Made by a program: the position numbers and the translations under genes. From the NCBI GenBank assembly GCA_027692465.1, contig JAQEYU010000003.1, positions 310,001 through 374,000 on the forward strand: a DNA stretch of 64,000 nt, given 5' to 3'. Position 1 is the stretch's first letter. The number at the start of each line of letters is the position of its first letter. Shown here in pieces: positions 35,784 through 43,482 of the stretch. The notes under the pieces were generated by a model. The model did not search any database. It was not told the DNA's origin and saw only the letters and a list, made by a program, of their open reading frames with translations. The stretch comes from Enterococcaceae bacterium OF42-14pH9A. GTDB taxonomy: Bacteria > Bacillota > Bacilli > Lactobacillales > Enterococcaceae.

Positions 35784-35813
35784 AGTGTATCACGTGCAGC
35801 AGTTGTCGTACAA
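35784..35813 (-). promoter_or_regulatory. Promoter of the 35594 small gene
   Basis: On the minus strand TTGTAC, an 18-base spacer and TACACT are seen. The -10 element ends 22 bases before the start codon. Confidence 0.6.
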
Positions 35814-36008
35814 TAGCTCTTCCTGGAAAAATAAAAATACAGTTTTTCTTATGATTTTGCAGCACTTGATAAAGTGTTCACGAAGCTGCAGGTAGAAATT
35901 TGCGAGTCATACCGACAGCTGGCTTGTTTCGTTGGTTTCGGCGAAATACGATTCTTTGGATGCTTGCAGATGCTGAGAATTTTGTCTGTACTTTTGAGAT
36001 GCTCTGCT

Positions 36009-36036
36009 TTGCATTCGATAATATATTAGTTATAAT
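36009..36036 (+). promoter_or_regulatory. Promoter of the 36070 unit
   Basis: TTGCAT, a 16-base spacer and a perfect TATAAT are seen. The transcript would start about 27 bases before the start codon. The stretch 35814-36008 shows nothing further. Confidence 0.65.
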
Positions 36037-36069
36037 AAGATTATAGAAAAATTAGAACAGGGTGAGGCT

Positions 36070-37413
36070 ATGAAAGAGGAGGAAAAATTGCTTTTAAGCA
36101 TCCAGTATCGTCTGTTGGAAGAACAGGCAATCCGCAAGCATATCCAGGACTGGCTGGTTTTTGTACGCATCTTGTTTGAACCAGAAAAAATGATCATCAA
36201 TGAGCAGGGACAGGGACTCTTTTCATTGACTCGCTGTCTTGAGATTTTGAAACGCGCCGGCAATCGAGAAGATATCACCCTGCATGTTTCTGATGGCGAA
36301 AATGAATCAAGTTTCCGGTTGGTAAGCGGAAACTTGTTGGAACGGCATTTGTTGACGGGCGCGCTTTTTAAGAGCTGTCGCAAGCTGATCCTGGACTATA
36401 CCGAAGTGCAAATGAAAACCAAGGGCTTGTTTGGCTATTTACGTTCTTATACAGAGTATCTGTATCATAATACCGATACGATGGCAAAGCGCCTGCAGTT
36501 TCAGACGGCAGCAGAAATCACCTGTCTGCCGAAGATCAAGCGGCCCGATGGGGATGTGGTGATCGATTGCAACCAGTTTCCCGGTTACGATATTTTTTAC
36601 AAGGGATTTTGTCTGACTTCCTGTTGGCGGATGTATTTCAGCTGCGATTATCATAACGTTATCCCGTTGGCCGTGATCGAGGATGTTCAACAGGTGGAAC
36701 AGGTGGTCCGGATCTCTCCTGAAGTAATTTTAGTGGAATTGTATCGTGATCCTTTCCATTGGCAGAGGGAGTGCAATTTGCGTTACCAACGACTGTTTCG
36801 TGATCAGCTGGGGATTGACCAGCTGGCTTGGGATAACGGAATCGGCGTTTTAAGGGAACCCTTTATCGAATATGCCTATTCTGACAATCTGATCCAGACT
36901 GTGCAGTATCAAAATGACCGACTGCAGCCGACAGGAAAAAAGGCGGCTACTCATTTCGTGACTCGTACCTTTGACTTGATCAGAGATCAGCAGCAGGTCA
37001 AACGGGTCCGGGGCACACTGAACGCGCAAGCTTATTTTCCTTGGGTAGATGAACAGCGGATGAAAATGATGAACTATCTGGTGTTGAATCCGGCCTACGC
37101 TTTGGACGACGGTTTACAGGCCTACAAATTTTACATTCGGAATTATTTGGAGATTGAGATCGATCCTAAAGACGGGCGCTACCACGAATACCTGGTGGTG
37201 CTGAATATCTATCTGCCGGATGAGCAGGCTGAATTGATTCCTTATCAGCAGTTGAAACAGGAGTTGTCTGATATCAAATTTTCCCGTCTCAAAAAGCGTA
37301 AAGGTGAGCGCTATTTTGATTTGAAGAAGGGCAAGAATCATTTGCGAGTCAATTTTGTGAAGGCGTCGACAATGCCGCAATTGGAGAATATAACAGGAGG
37401 TTTAGAGGGATGA
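36070..37413 (+). CDS. Hypothetical protein, 447 residues
   Basis: I do not recognise this protein. It starts MKEEEKLLLSIQYRLLEEQA after AGGGTGAGGCT. It is soluble, with no signal peptide or membrane span, and rich in aromatic and basic residues. The N-terminal 45 residues are helical; residues about 130-225 hold a segment with Cys, Asp and Asn (VVIDCNQFPGYDIFYKGFCL), and the C-terminus is basic (SRLKKRKGERYFDLKKGKNH). No P-loop, nuclease or kinase motif is visible. It overlaps the next gene by 4 bases (ATGA), so the two are translationally coupled and likely act together. Confidence 0.8.
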   Translation: MKEEEKLLLSIQYRLLEEQAIRKHIQDWLVFVRILFEPEKMIINEQGQGLFSLTRCLEILKRAGNREDITLHVSDGENESSFRLVSGNLLERHLLTGALFKSCRKLILDYTEVQMKTKGLFGYLRSYTEYLYHNTDTMAKRLQFQTAAEITCLPKIKRPDGDVVIDCNQFPGYDIFYKGFCLTSCWRMYFSCDYHNVIPLAVIEDVQQVEQVVRISPEVILVELYRDPFHWQRECNLRYQRLFRDQLGIDQLAWDNGIGVLREPFIEYAYSDNLIQTVQYQNDRLQPTGKKAATHFVTRTFDLIRDQQQVKRVRGTLNAQAYFPWVDEQRMKMMNYLVLNPAYALDDGLQAYKFYIRNYLEIEIDPKDGRYHEYLVVLNIYLPDEQAELIPYQQLKQELSDIKFSRLKKRKGERYFDLKKGKNHLRVNFVKASTMPQLENITGGLEG

Positions 37414-37631
37414 AAGAAGATCAGGTGTTCAAGAAAATCATGCTGCCGACAGCGGGTCTGCTGCTGGTACTCTGTGTTTTACCGGAATTTCAATGGAAGG
37501 TACCGGTCTGTCTGTTCTTTCTTTTAGCCGGTGTCTTGATGAGTGTATTTCTCAGCTGGTACGAACCAAAAACAGTTCAAGTTCCTGTGAAGGGCTTGAA
37601 GGAGGGGCAACGGCGAAGCGATCGCTATTGA
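37410..37631 (+). CDS. Small two-span membrane protein
   Basis: The product is 73 residues, starting MKEDQVFKKIMLPTAGLLLV. It has two hydrophobic segments at about residues 10-24 and 29-49 and a hydrophilic tail ending EGQRRSDRY. The start overlaps the stop of the 447-residue gene (ATGA), with AGGAGG about 13 bases upstream inside that gene. It may anchor its soluble partner at the membrane; this is inference from coupling alone. No family was recognised. Confidence 0.75.
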   Translation: MKEDQVFKKIMLPTAGLLLVLCVLPEFQWKVPVCLFFLLAGVLMSVFLSWYEPKTVQVPVKGLKEGQRRSDRY

Positions 37632-37708
37632 CTGTCAATTCTGCTGATCGGTTTGTATCTGTAAGCTTTTATAGGTGCGATTATTGTTTTATGTTCAAGG
37701 ATAAGCAG

Positions 37709-37744
37709 ACCTGTTGTCGGAGTTGACCGGCAGCAGGTTTTTTT
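37709..37744 (+). terminator. Terminator of the 36070-37631 unit
   Basis: ACCTGTTGTCGG pairs with CCGGCAGCAGGT around a 6-base loop, followed by six or seven Ts. Confidence 0.85.
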
Positions 37745-37852
37745 GCATATTCACGTGTTTTTTAGAAATCTCAGCGGCAGATATGATGATCAGGTGTCTT
37801 TAGGATACAGATTACAGCGGCAAGATGCTCACATCTATTTTCAGCTGTATGC

Positions 37853-37886
37853 AAAATGACCCAAGGAGTCTCATCCTTGGGTCATT
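37853..37886. terminator. Terminator downstream of fruA
   Basis: AAATGACCCAAGGA and TCCTTGGGTCATTT form a perfect 14-bp stem. It begins about 8 bases past the fruA stop on the minus strand; the better T run is on the plus strand, so it may serve both directions. Confidence 0.75.
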
Positions 37887-37893
37887 TGCGTTT

Positions 37894-39825
37894 TTATTTA
37901 GCGGCAGTCAAGGGTTTTTTCAACATGCCGAAGATCACACCGGAAATCAAAGCGCCGGCAGCGATCAACAACAGATAAACCACTGGCTGACTCAAAAGTG
38001 GAACAACGAAGATCCCGCCGTGGGGAGCCATCAAACGAATTCCCAATCCGCCGACAAAGCCCCCGGTGATAGCGGAGCCGATCATGAAACTTGGAATCGC
38101 CCGCAATGGATCGGAAGCTGCGAAAGGAATCGCCCCTTCAGTAACGAAGGAAAGCCCCATGATGATGTTGGTCAAACCGGCATCCTGCTGTTCTTTGGTG
38201 AATTTGTTCTTAAATAAACGAGTTGCTACAAAGATTGCCAATGGTGGAACCATCCCGCCGGCCATAACAGAGGCCATCACGATCGAACCGCCTTCTGCAA
38301 CAGTGTTGGCGATAGTTGCTGTACCGAAGACATATGCTGCTTTATTGATCGGGCCACCCAGGTCAGTTGCCATCATACCGGCCAGCAAGGCACCCAATAA
38401 CGCAGCGTTGGTTCCCCCCAGGCTGTTCAGAAAATCATTCAGTGCTGTGTTGATAGCACTCATTGGAATATTGATCAGCAGCATCAAAAAGCCGGTAATC
38501 AAAAGACCGAAGAAAGGATAGAAGAGGATCGCTTTGATCCCTTCAAGTGATTTCGGCAGTCCGCTGAGAATCTTACGCAAGAAGACGATAACGTAGCCGG
38601 CGAGGAAACCACCGATCAGTGCTCCCAGGAATCCGGCACCACCGCTGTTTGCCAAGGCACCGGCGGCAAAACCGACAACCAGACCGGGACGATCAGAAAT
38701 ACTGGAAGCGATGAACCCCGCCAATACCGGAAGCATAAATCCGAAAGCCGCTTGACCGATATCATTGAACCATTTGGCTTGTTCGTTGAATGAACCCAAG
38801 TGTTGCAGTGAATCATTGGGAACTCCCATAAAGTTATCGATCATAAAGGAAATGGCAATCATAATCCCGCCGGCGATAACAAAAGGCAGCATGTGAGAAA
38901 CCCCGTTCATGAGGTCTTTATAGATTCGTTGACCGATCGTTCCATCAGCGGCACTGTCGCCACCGTTATCCACCGCCGAGCCGTCGCCGCGAAAGACCGG
39001 TGCGTTACCGCTCAACGCTTCATTGATAAGCTCTTCGGGTTTTCTGATCCCATCTGATACCGGACGATTGACCAAAGGCTTGCCGTCGAAGCGGTTCATT
39101 TCGACTTTTTTGTCGGCTGCTACAATGACACCGTCTGCTTTGGCGATTTCTTCAGCGGTCAGTCGATTTTTGATCCCTTCAGAGCCGTTGGTTTCTACTT
39201 TGATGTCGACGCCCATCTCTTTAGCTTGTTTTTTCAGCGCATCTTCAGCCATGTAGGTGTGAGCGATACCGGTAGGGCAGGCAGTCACAGCGACGATATA
39301 GCGGCGGTTGAAATCTTTCAGTTCCTTTTCAGCACTTTCTTGTGCTTCCGCTTTTTCCTCTGCTTCTTTTTCAGCTTCAGCAGCTGCAAACAATTGTTGT
39401 ACCTGATCAGGGGTCTGAGCACCTTTTAGTTTTTCCACAAAATCATGGTTGATCAACAGGCGGCTCAAAGCAGCCAAAGCTTGTAAATGGGTATCATTGG
39501 CTCCCTCAGGTGCGGCAATCATGAAAAACAAGTAGGTGGGCTGTCCATCCAAGGATTGATAGTCGACACCTTTTTGACTTTTGGCGAAAAGGACAGTCGC
39601 TTCTTTGACTGCAGCATTTTTGGCGTGAGGCATTGCGATGCCGTCACCAAGTCCGGTCGACGTCTGAGCTTCGCGGGCCAAAATTCCGTCCTTGTAGGTT
39701 TTGATATCGGTGATGCGACCAACATCGTACATTTTTTGGACCATTTCATCGATAGCCCCTTGCTTGTCCGTGGCTTGCAAGTCCATGATCATTGCATCTT
39801 TCAACATTAAATCTTTGATGTTCAT
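37894..39825 (-). CDS. fruA: PTS fructose transporter subunit IIABC
   Basis: FruA is 643 residues and imports fructose as fructose-1-phosphate. In order: EIIA (1-150; phosphorylated histidine in GDGIAMPHAK, His67), a Glu/Ala-rich linker (about 155-175), EIIB with the active cysteine in VTACPTGIAHTYMAEDAL near residue 182, and the membrane EIIC domain (about 300-635). The start follows AAGGAGGAACTGCTAC. It lies 99 bases after fruK in the fruRKA operon. Catabolite control is likely through the cre-like site at 41689-41703. Confidence 0.97.
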   Translation of the reverse strand: MNIKDLMLKDAMIMDLQATDKQGAIDEMVQKMYDVGRITDIKTYKDGILAREAQTSTGLGDGIAMPHAKNAAVKEATVLFAKSQKGVDYQSLDGQPTYLFFMIAAPEGANDTHLQALAALSRLLINHDFVEKLKGAQTPDQVQQLFAAAEAEKEAEEKAEAQESAEKELKDFNRRYIVAVTACPTGIAHTYMAEDALKKQAKEMGVDIKVETNGSEGIKNRLTAEEIAKADGVIVAADKKVEMNRFDGKPLVNRPVSDGIRKPEELINEALSGNAPVFRGDGSAVDNGGDSAADGTIGQRIYKDLMNGVSHMLPFVIAGGIMIAISFMIDNFMGVPNDSLQHLGSFNEQAKWFNDIGQAAFGFMLPVLAGFIASSISDRPGLVVGFAAGALANSGGAGFLGALIGGFLAGYVIVFLRKILSGLPKSLEGIKAILFYPFFGLLITGFLMLLINIPMSAINTALNDFLNSLGGTNAALLGALLAGMMATDLGGPINKAAYVFGTATIANTVAEGGSIVMASVMAGGMVPPLAIFVATRLFKNKFTKEQQDAGLTNIIMGLSFVTEGAIPFAASDPLRAIPSFMIGSAITGGFVGGLGIRLMAPHGGIFVVPLLSQPVVYLLLIAAGALISGVIFGMLKKPLTAAK

Positions 39826-39924
39826 GTAGCAGTTCCTCCTTTTTGATTCGTACTGCGGCACCGGCACTTGGCAGCTGCCTCAAACAACAGAATAATAATT
39901 TCTTTCCTCTGAAATGATCAGAGG

Positions 39925-40842
39925 TCAATCACTTATTTTGGTGACGACCACTTCCGCCAGAAGAGAATCAATCATTTCGCGGGTGGCCAGGTCATCGGAA
40001 AAAGCAGTACCGCTTCCACATGCAACTCCCCATTTAAAGGCGGTCAATGGATCAGAAGTCTTGGTAAAAGCACCGATAAATCCGGCAATCATCGAGTCGC
40101 CGGCACCTACCGAATTTTTCAAGGGCCGTTTCAGGACATTGGACTGATAGATGCCTTCGTCGGTGAAGAGCAGTGCGCCGTCGCCGGCCATGGAAATGAT
40201 GACATGGCGGGCACCGTCAGCCAATAGGCGTTTGCCATAAGGAAGGATATCAGCGATGCTTTCAAAGCTCGTGTCGTAAAGATCGGCCAACTCATGATTA
40301 TTGGGTTTGACCAAAAGCGGTCCGAAAGCCAAGGCATCCGCCAAATCCTTTCCGGTGGTATCGATGACAAAATCCGCTGCTTTATCTTTAACGATGGTGA
40401 TCAATTCCTGATAGAAGCCTTTTCGCAAACTGGCCGGTGCGCTGCCGGACAAGACCACGACATCGCCTGATTGGACTTTGCTGAGCTGTTGTTTCAGTTC
40501 TTGAAGCTCCTCGTTGGTAATATTGGGCCCAGCGCCATTGATTTCGGTTTCTTCCGTGGATTTTAATTTGATGTTGATCCGAGTGTCGTCGGCGACAGGA
40601 GTAAAGGCGCATTTGAGCCCCTCTGTCTGCAGGGCGTCTTTGATAAAGCCACCGGTAAAGCCGCCGAGAAATCCCAACGCTTCAGATGGGACAGCCAGAC
40701 GTTTTAAAATCCGTGAAACGTTGATTCCTTTGCCGCCGGGAAATTTGAAATCTTTGTTCATCCGGTTGACTGCACCGGGTTTGAAGTCATCGACGTGGAC
40801 AATATAGTCGATGGAGGGGTTCAAAGTTACTGTATAAATCAT
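39925..40842 (-). CDS. fruK: 1-phosphofructokinase
   Basis: FruK is 305 residues and phosphorylates fructose-1-phosphate to fructose-1,6-bisphosphate. The PfkB-family signatures are seen: MIYTVTLNPSIDYIVHVDDF at the N-terminus, PGGKGINVSRILKRL near residue 36, and the catalytic GAGDSMIAGF near residue 252. The start follows ACGGAGGTAAAAAA. It overlaps the end of fruR by 4 bases and is followed by fruA, so regulator, kinase and transporter form one operon. Confidence 0.96.
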   Translation of the reverse strand: MIYTVTLNPSIDYIVHVDDFKPGAVNRMNKDFKFPGGKGINVSRILKRLAVPSEALGFLGGFTGGFIKDALQTEGLKCAFTPVADDTRINIKLKSTEETEINGAGPNITNEELQELKQQLSKVQSGDVVVLSGSAPASLRKGFYQELITIVKDKAADFVIDTTGKDLADALAFGPLLVKPNNHELADLYDTSFESIADILPYGKRLLADGARHVIISMAGDGALLFTDEGIYQSNVLKRPLKNSVGAGDSMIAGFIGAFTKTSDPLTAFKWGVACGSGTAFSDDLATREMIDSLLAEVVVTKISD

Positions 40843-41594
40843 TTTTTTACCTCCGTTATGCTGGTTTTTTCATGATAGGAATGACTGTTGGGCAGCTCCA
40901 AACGGTCAGTAATAATCACAACATCCTTTAATGAAGCGAATTTGGTAAAAGTAATCTGCTCGAATTTGGAGGAATCTGCCAGTAAGATGGCCAGTTCCGA
41001 CTGTTGACAGGCAGCTTTTTTCAAAAGGGCTTCTTCCGGATCCGGAGTAGTGATCCCGGCCGCCAGTTCAATACCGTTTGTACCGATAAAAGCCTTGGTA
41101 AAACGAAAAGGAGCCAGCTGCTGGATAGCTGTATAACCGAAAGTCGCTTGCGTGGAGAGCTTGATGCTGCCGCCTAAAATAATCGTTTCTATGTTGCGGT
41201 CAATCAGGCGGGCGGCGTGTTGGACCGAGTTGGTCACGACTTTGATCTGCAGATCTTGTGGCAGGTAGTTGATGACCTCCAAGGTGGTGCTGCCGGCATC
41301 CAGATAGATGACATCGTCTTTATGGATCAAACCGGCTGCATAAGCGGCGATTGCACGTTTCTCATCGGTATGTTCGGTTGCTTTTTGCTGCATGTCCGGT
41401 TCCAGCATGAAGCGTTGAATCTTTTTGGCGCCGCCGTGGATCCGCTCCAATAAGTGCTGGTCTTCCAAGTCCTGGAGATCACGCCGGATCGTGGACTCGG
41501 AGGCGTCTAGCTTTTGAGTAAGTTCCTGCAGTTTGACAATGTTTTTCTCTTGGATCAGTTGGAGTATTCGCTGCTGACGTTCTTCTGTAAGCAT
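40839..41594 (-). CDS. fruR: DeoR family transcriptional regulator FruR
   Basis: The product is 251 residues. The N-terminal DeoR helix-turn-helix is clear (MLTEERQQRILQLIQEKNIV, then LTQKLDASESTIRRDLQDLE, residues 26-45). The C-terminal sugar-phosphate sensor domain follows (DVIYLDAGSTTLEVINYL near 94-111). By analogy it represses the fructose operon and is released by fructose-1-phosphate. Its promoter (41618-41645) is overlapped by tandem 10-base repeats that look like its own operators. The start follows GGGAGGATTGTAA. Confidence 0.93.
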   Translation of the reverse strand: MLTEERQQRILQLIQEKNIVKLQELTQKLDASESTIRRDLQDLEDQHLLERIHGGAKKIQRFMLEPDMQQKATEHTDEKRAIAAYAAGLIHKDDVIYLDAGSTTLEVINYLPQDLQIKVVTNSVQHAARLIDRNIETIILGGSIKLSTQATFGYTAIQQLAPFRFTKAFIGTNGIELAAGITTPDPEEALLKKAACQQSELAILLADSSKFEQITFTKFASLKDVVIITDRLELPNSHSYHEKTSITEVKK

Positions 41595-41617
41595 TTACAA
41601 TCCTCCCTTCGTCTGTA

Positions 41618-41645
41618 TAATAGCACGATAAAACTTCAAATGCAA
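41618..41645 (-). promoter_or_regulatory. Promoter of fruRKA
   Basis: On the minus strand TTGCAT, a 16-base spacer and TATTAT are seen, 24 bases from the fruR start codon. The -35 element enters the direct-repeat array at 41641-41670. Confidence 0.6.
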
Positions 41646-41670
41646 TCAAAATCATCCAAAAACATCCAAA
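41641..41670. promoter_or_regulatory. Three 10-bp direct repeats, candidate FruR operators
   Basis: TGCAATCAAA, ATCATCCAAA and AACATCCAAA lie head to tail with an exact 10-base period, one helical turn; a weaker fourth unit (ACTTCAA) precedes them. DeoR-type regulators often bind such tandem repeats. They cover the -35 region of fruRKA. Confidence 0.6.
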
Positions 41671-41688
41671 GAGATTTGATTTAAGTCA

Positions 41689-41703
41689 TTGAAATCGCTT
41701 TAT
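41689..41703. promoter_or_regulatory. cre-like site (CcpA)
   Basis: TTGAAATCGCTTTAT matches the cre consensus WTGNAANCGNWNNCW at every fixed position except the final C (A here). It lies between fruR and the amylase gene and could bring either under carbon catabolite control. Confidence 0.5.
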
Positions 41704-41735
41704 TCGGAGGTTTTATGAAAGAAAAACAGCTTTTA

Positions 41736-41752
41736 TTTGACAGGTTGTCAAA
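41736..41752. promoter_or_regulatory. Perfect 7-bp dyad upstream of the amylase gene
   Basis: TTTGACA-GGT-TGTCAAA, a perfect 7-bp inverted repeat with a 3-base centre. It holds a consensus TTGACA and lies 52 bases before the amylase start, ahead of a TATAAC -10-like sequence. It is probably a repressor operator; the regulator is unknown. Confidence 0.45.
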
Positions 41753-41803
41753 ATTTTTGGCTTAATAAAGTATAACGATGCGATTTGCGGAGGAGGGAAC
41801 ATT

Positions 41804-43324
41804 ATGGAGAACGAAACATTGCTGCAGGCCTTCCAGTGGGATCTGCCTGCTGATCATAAACACTGGCAGTTATTGGCAAAAAAGGCAGATGAATTCAAAC
41901 GCCTGGGGCTCACTTCTTTGTGGCTGCCACCGGCGTCGAAAGGGTCGGCCGGTGCCCAGGACGTGGGTTATGGGACCTATGATTTGTACGATTTGGGAGA
42001 ATTCGATCAAAAAGGTTCAATACCTACCAAATATGGGACTAAGGAAGATTATCTACAGATGATTCAAACGCTCCAACAGCGAGGAATCAAAGTGTATGCC
42101 GATATCGTCTTCAATCATTTTCTGGGTGCAGATGAGACTGAAGAGGTACCGGCTGTTAAATACAGCTGGGAGAATCGGAATCAACAGATCAGCGGTGAAG
42201 AGCTGATCGAAGCGTGGACCAAATTCACTTTTCCGGGACGCAAAGGTACCTACAATGACTATGTTTGGACGTGGAAGAATTTTTCCGGAGTGGACTACGA
42301 TGCTCGGACCAAAGATCATGCTGTCTTCAATCTGGGCGATAAAGGCTGGCTGGAAGCAGGCGAGGTTGATAATGAAAACGGCAACTTTGACTATCTGATG
42401 GGCTGTAACCTGGATATGGAATACGAGGAGACTATTCGACAACTGGACAAGTGGGGAAAATGGTTCATGGAAACAACCAATGTGGACGGCTTTCGTCTGG
42501 ACGCAGTGAAGCACATCCAATTCGATTATTTTGTTGATTGGCTGCTGCATCGGCGGGAGGAAAAAGATAACGAGCTGTTTGTTGTTGGGGAGTATTGGGC
42601 GGATGAACTGGACAAATTGGAAAACTATCTGGATCTTTCCGGTAATCTGATCAGTCTTTTCGATGTGCCGCTGCATTTCAATTTATATCGGGCGGCCAGC
42701 AGTATGGGGGCCTTTGATATGCGGCAGATTTTTGACAATACCCTGCTCAGTTCCCGGCCCGATTACGCAGTGACCTTTGTGGACAATCACGATACCCAGA
42801 AAGGTCAGAGTTTGGAGTCCTGGGTGGAAGGCTGGTTCAAGACCCATGCCTATGCGTTAATTCTGTTACGGAAAACCGGTGTGCCAACGATCTTCTGGGG
42901 GGATCTTTATGGAATCCCGTCACAAGGTGTTGATCCGGTGGGACGTGAACTGTTGATCCTGCTGTTGCTTCGCAAACATCTGGCTTACGGAAATGAAATC
43001 GATTATTTTGAGGATGCGGATCGGATCGGTTGGGTACGGACCGGTGATTTTGATCATGAGTCTTCCGGCTATGCGGTGGTGATGACTAATGCTGCCGGCG
43101 GAGAGCTGGAGATGACCGTAAGTGCGGTTCACGGCGGTAAGACCTTCGTCGATGTTCTGGGAAACAGCGACGCCCAAATCGTGCTGGACGAAAATGGCCG
43201 GGGGCTTTTTCCGGTCAATGACGGCCAGATTTCGATTTATGTCAACGAGACGATTGCTCAACAAATGCAAGCAGTGGATTCGCTGATTGAAATCCCTGCA
43301 GACGAAGAGGAGCTGACCACCTGA
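41804..43324 (+). CDS. Cytoplasmic alpha-amylase (GH13_5 type)
   Basis: The product is 506 residues with no signal peptide, starting MENETLLQAFQWDLPADHKH after GGAGGAGGGAACATT. It acts on internal malto-oligosaccharides or glycogen. The GH13 catalytic triad is in place: Asp233 in GFRLDAVKH, Glu263 in VVGEYWADE and Asp330 in FVDNHDTQ. The conserved first region VYADIVFNHFLGAD is near residue 100. The sequence order and length fit the liquefying-type intracellular amylases (AmyA/AmyS group). It is transcribed divergently from fruR with shared control sequences. Confidence 0.94.
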   Translation: MENETLLQAFQWDLPADHKHWQLLAKKADEFKRLGLTSLWLPPASKGSAGAQDVGYGTYDLYDLGEFDQKGSIPTKYGTKEDYLQMIQTLQQRGIKVYADIVFNHFLGADETEEVPAVKYSWENRNQQISGEELIEAWTKFTFPGRKGTYNDYVWTWKNFSGVDYDARTKDHAVFNLGDKGWLEAGEVDNENGNFDYLMGCNLDMEYEETIRQLDKWGKWFMETTNVDGFRLDAVKHIQFDYFVDWLLHRREEKDNELFVVGEYWADELDKLENYLDLSGNLISLFDVPLHFNLYRAASSMGAFDMRQIFDNTLLSSRPDYAVTFVDNHDTQKGQSLESWVEGWFKTHAYALILLRKTGVPTIFWGDLYGIPSQGVDPVGRELLILLLLRKHLAYGNEIDYFEDADRIGWVRTGDFDHESSGYAVVMTNAAGGELEMTVSAVHGGKTFVDVLGNSDAQIVLDENGRGLFPVNDGQISIYVNETIAQQMQAVDSLIEIPADEEELTT

Positions 43325-43435
43325 CTTTAGTGAAATATTTTGAAAAACCTGCTTTGCCGGCACTTGCTTGCAAGTGTTAGGGGAGCTTCTCGCTTTAGAG
43401 ATGTAAAATGAACTCAACCTGAATTGTAAAATGTT

Positions 43436-43474
43436 AAAAAGCACGGCTCCTCTGAAATGGGAGCCGTGCTTTTT
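43436..43474. terminator. Bidirectional terminator between amylase and ClC genes
   Basis: AAAAAGCACGGCTCC and GGAGCCGTGCTTTTT form a perfect stem with A and T runs. It ends 9 bases from the stop of the minus-strand gene. The 111 bases before it hold nothing else. Confidence 0.9.
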
Positions 43475-43482
43475 GCAGTTTG

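Noticed and set aside
37894..38521. Plus-strand frames inside fruA
   Set aside because: They are antisense to the EIIC domain, whose sequence is clearly conserved on the minus strand.
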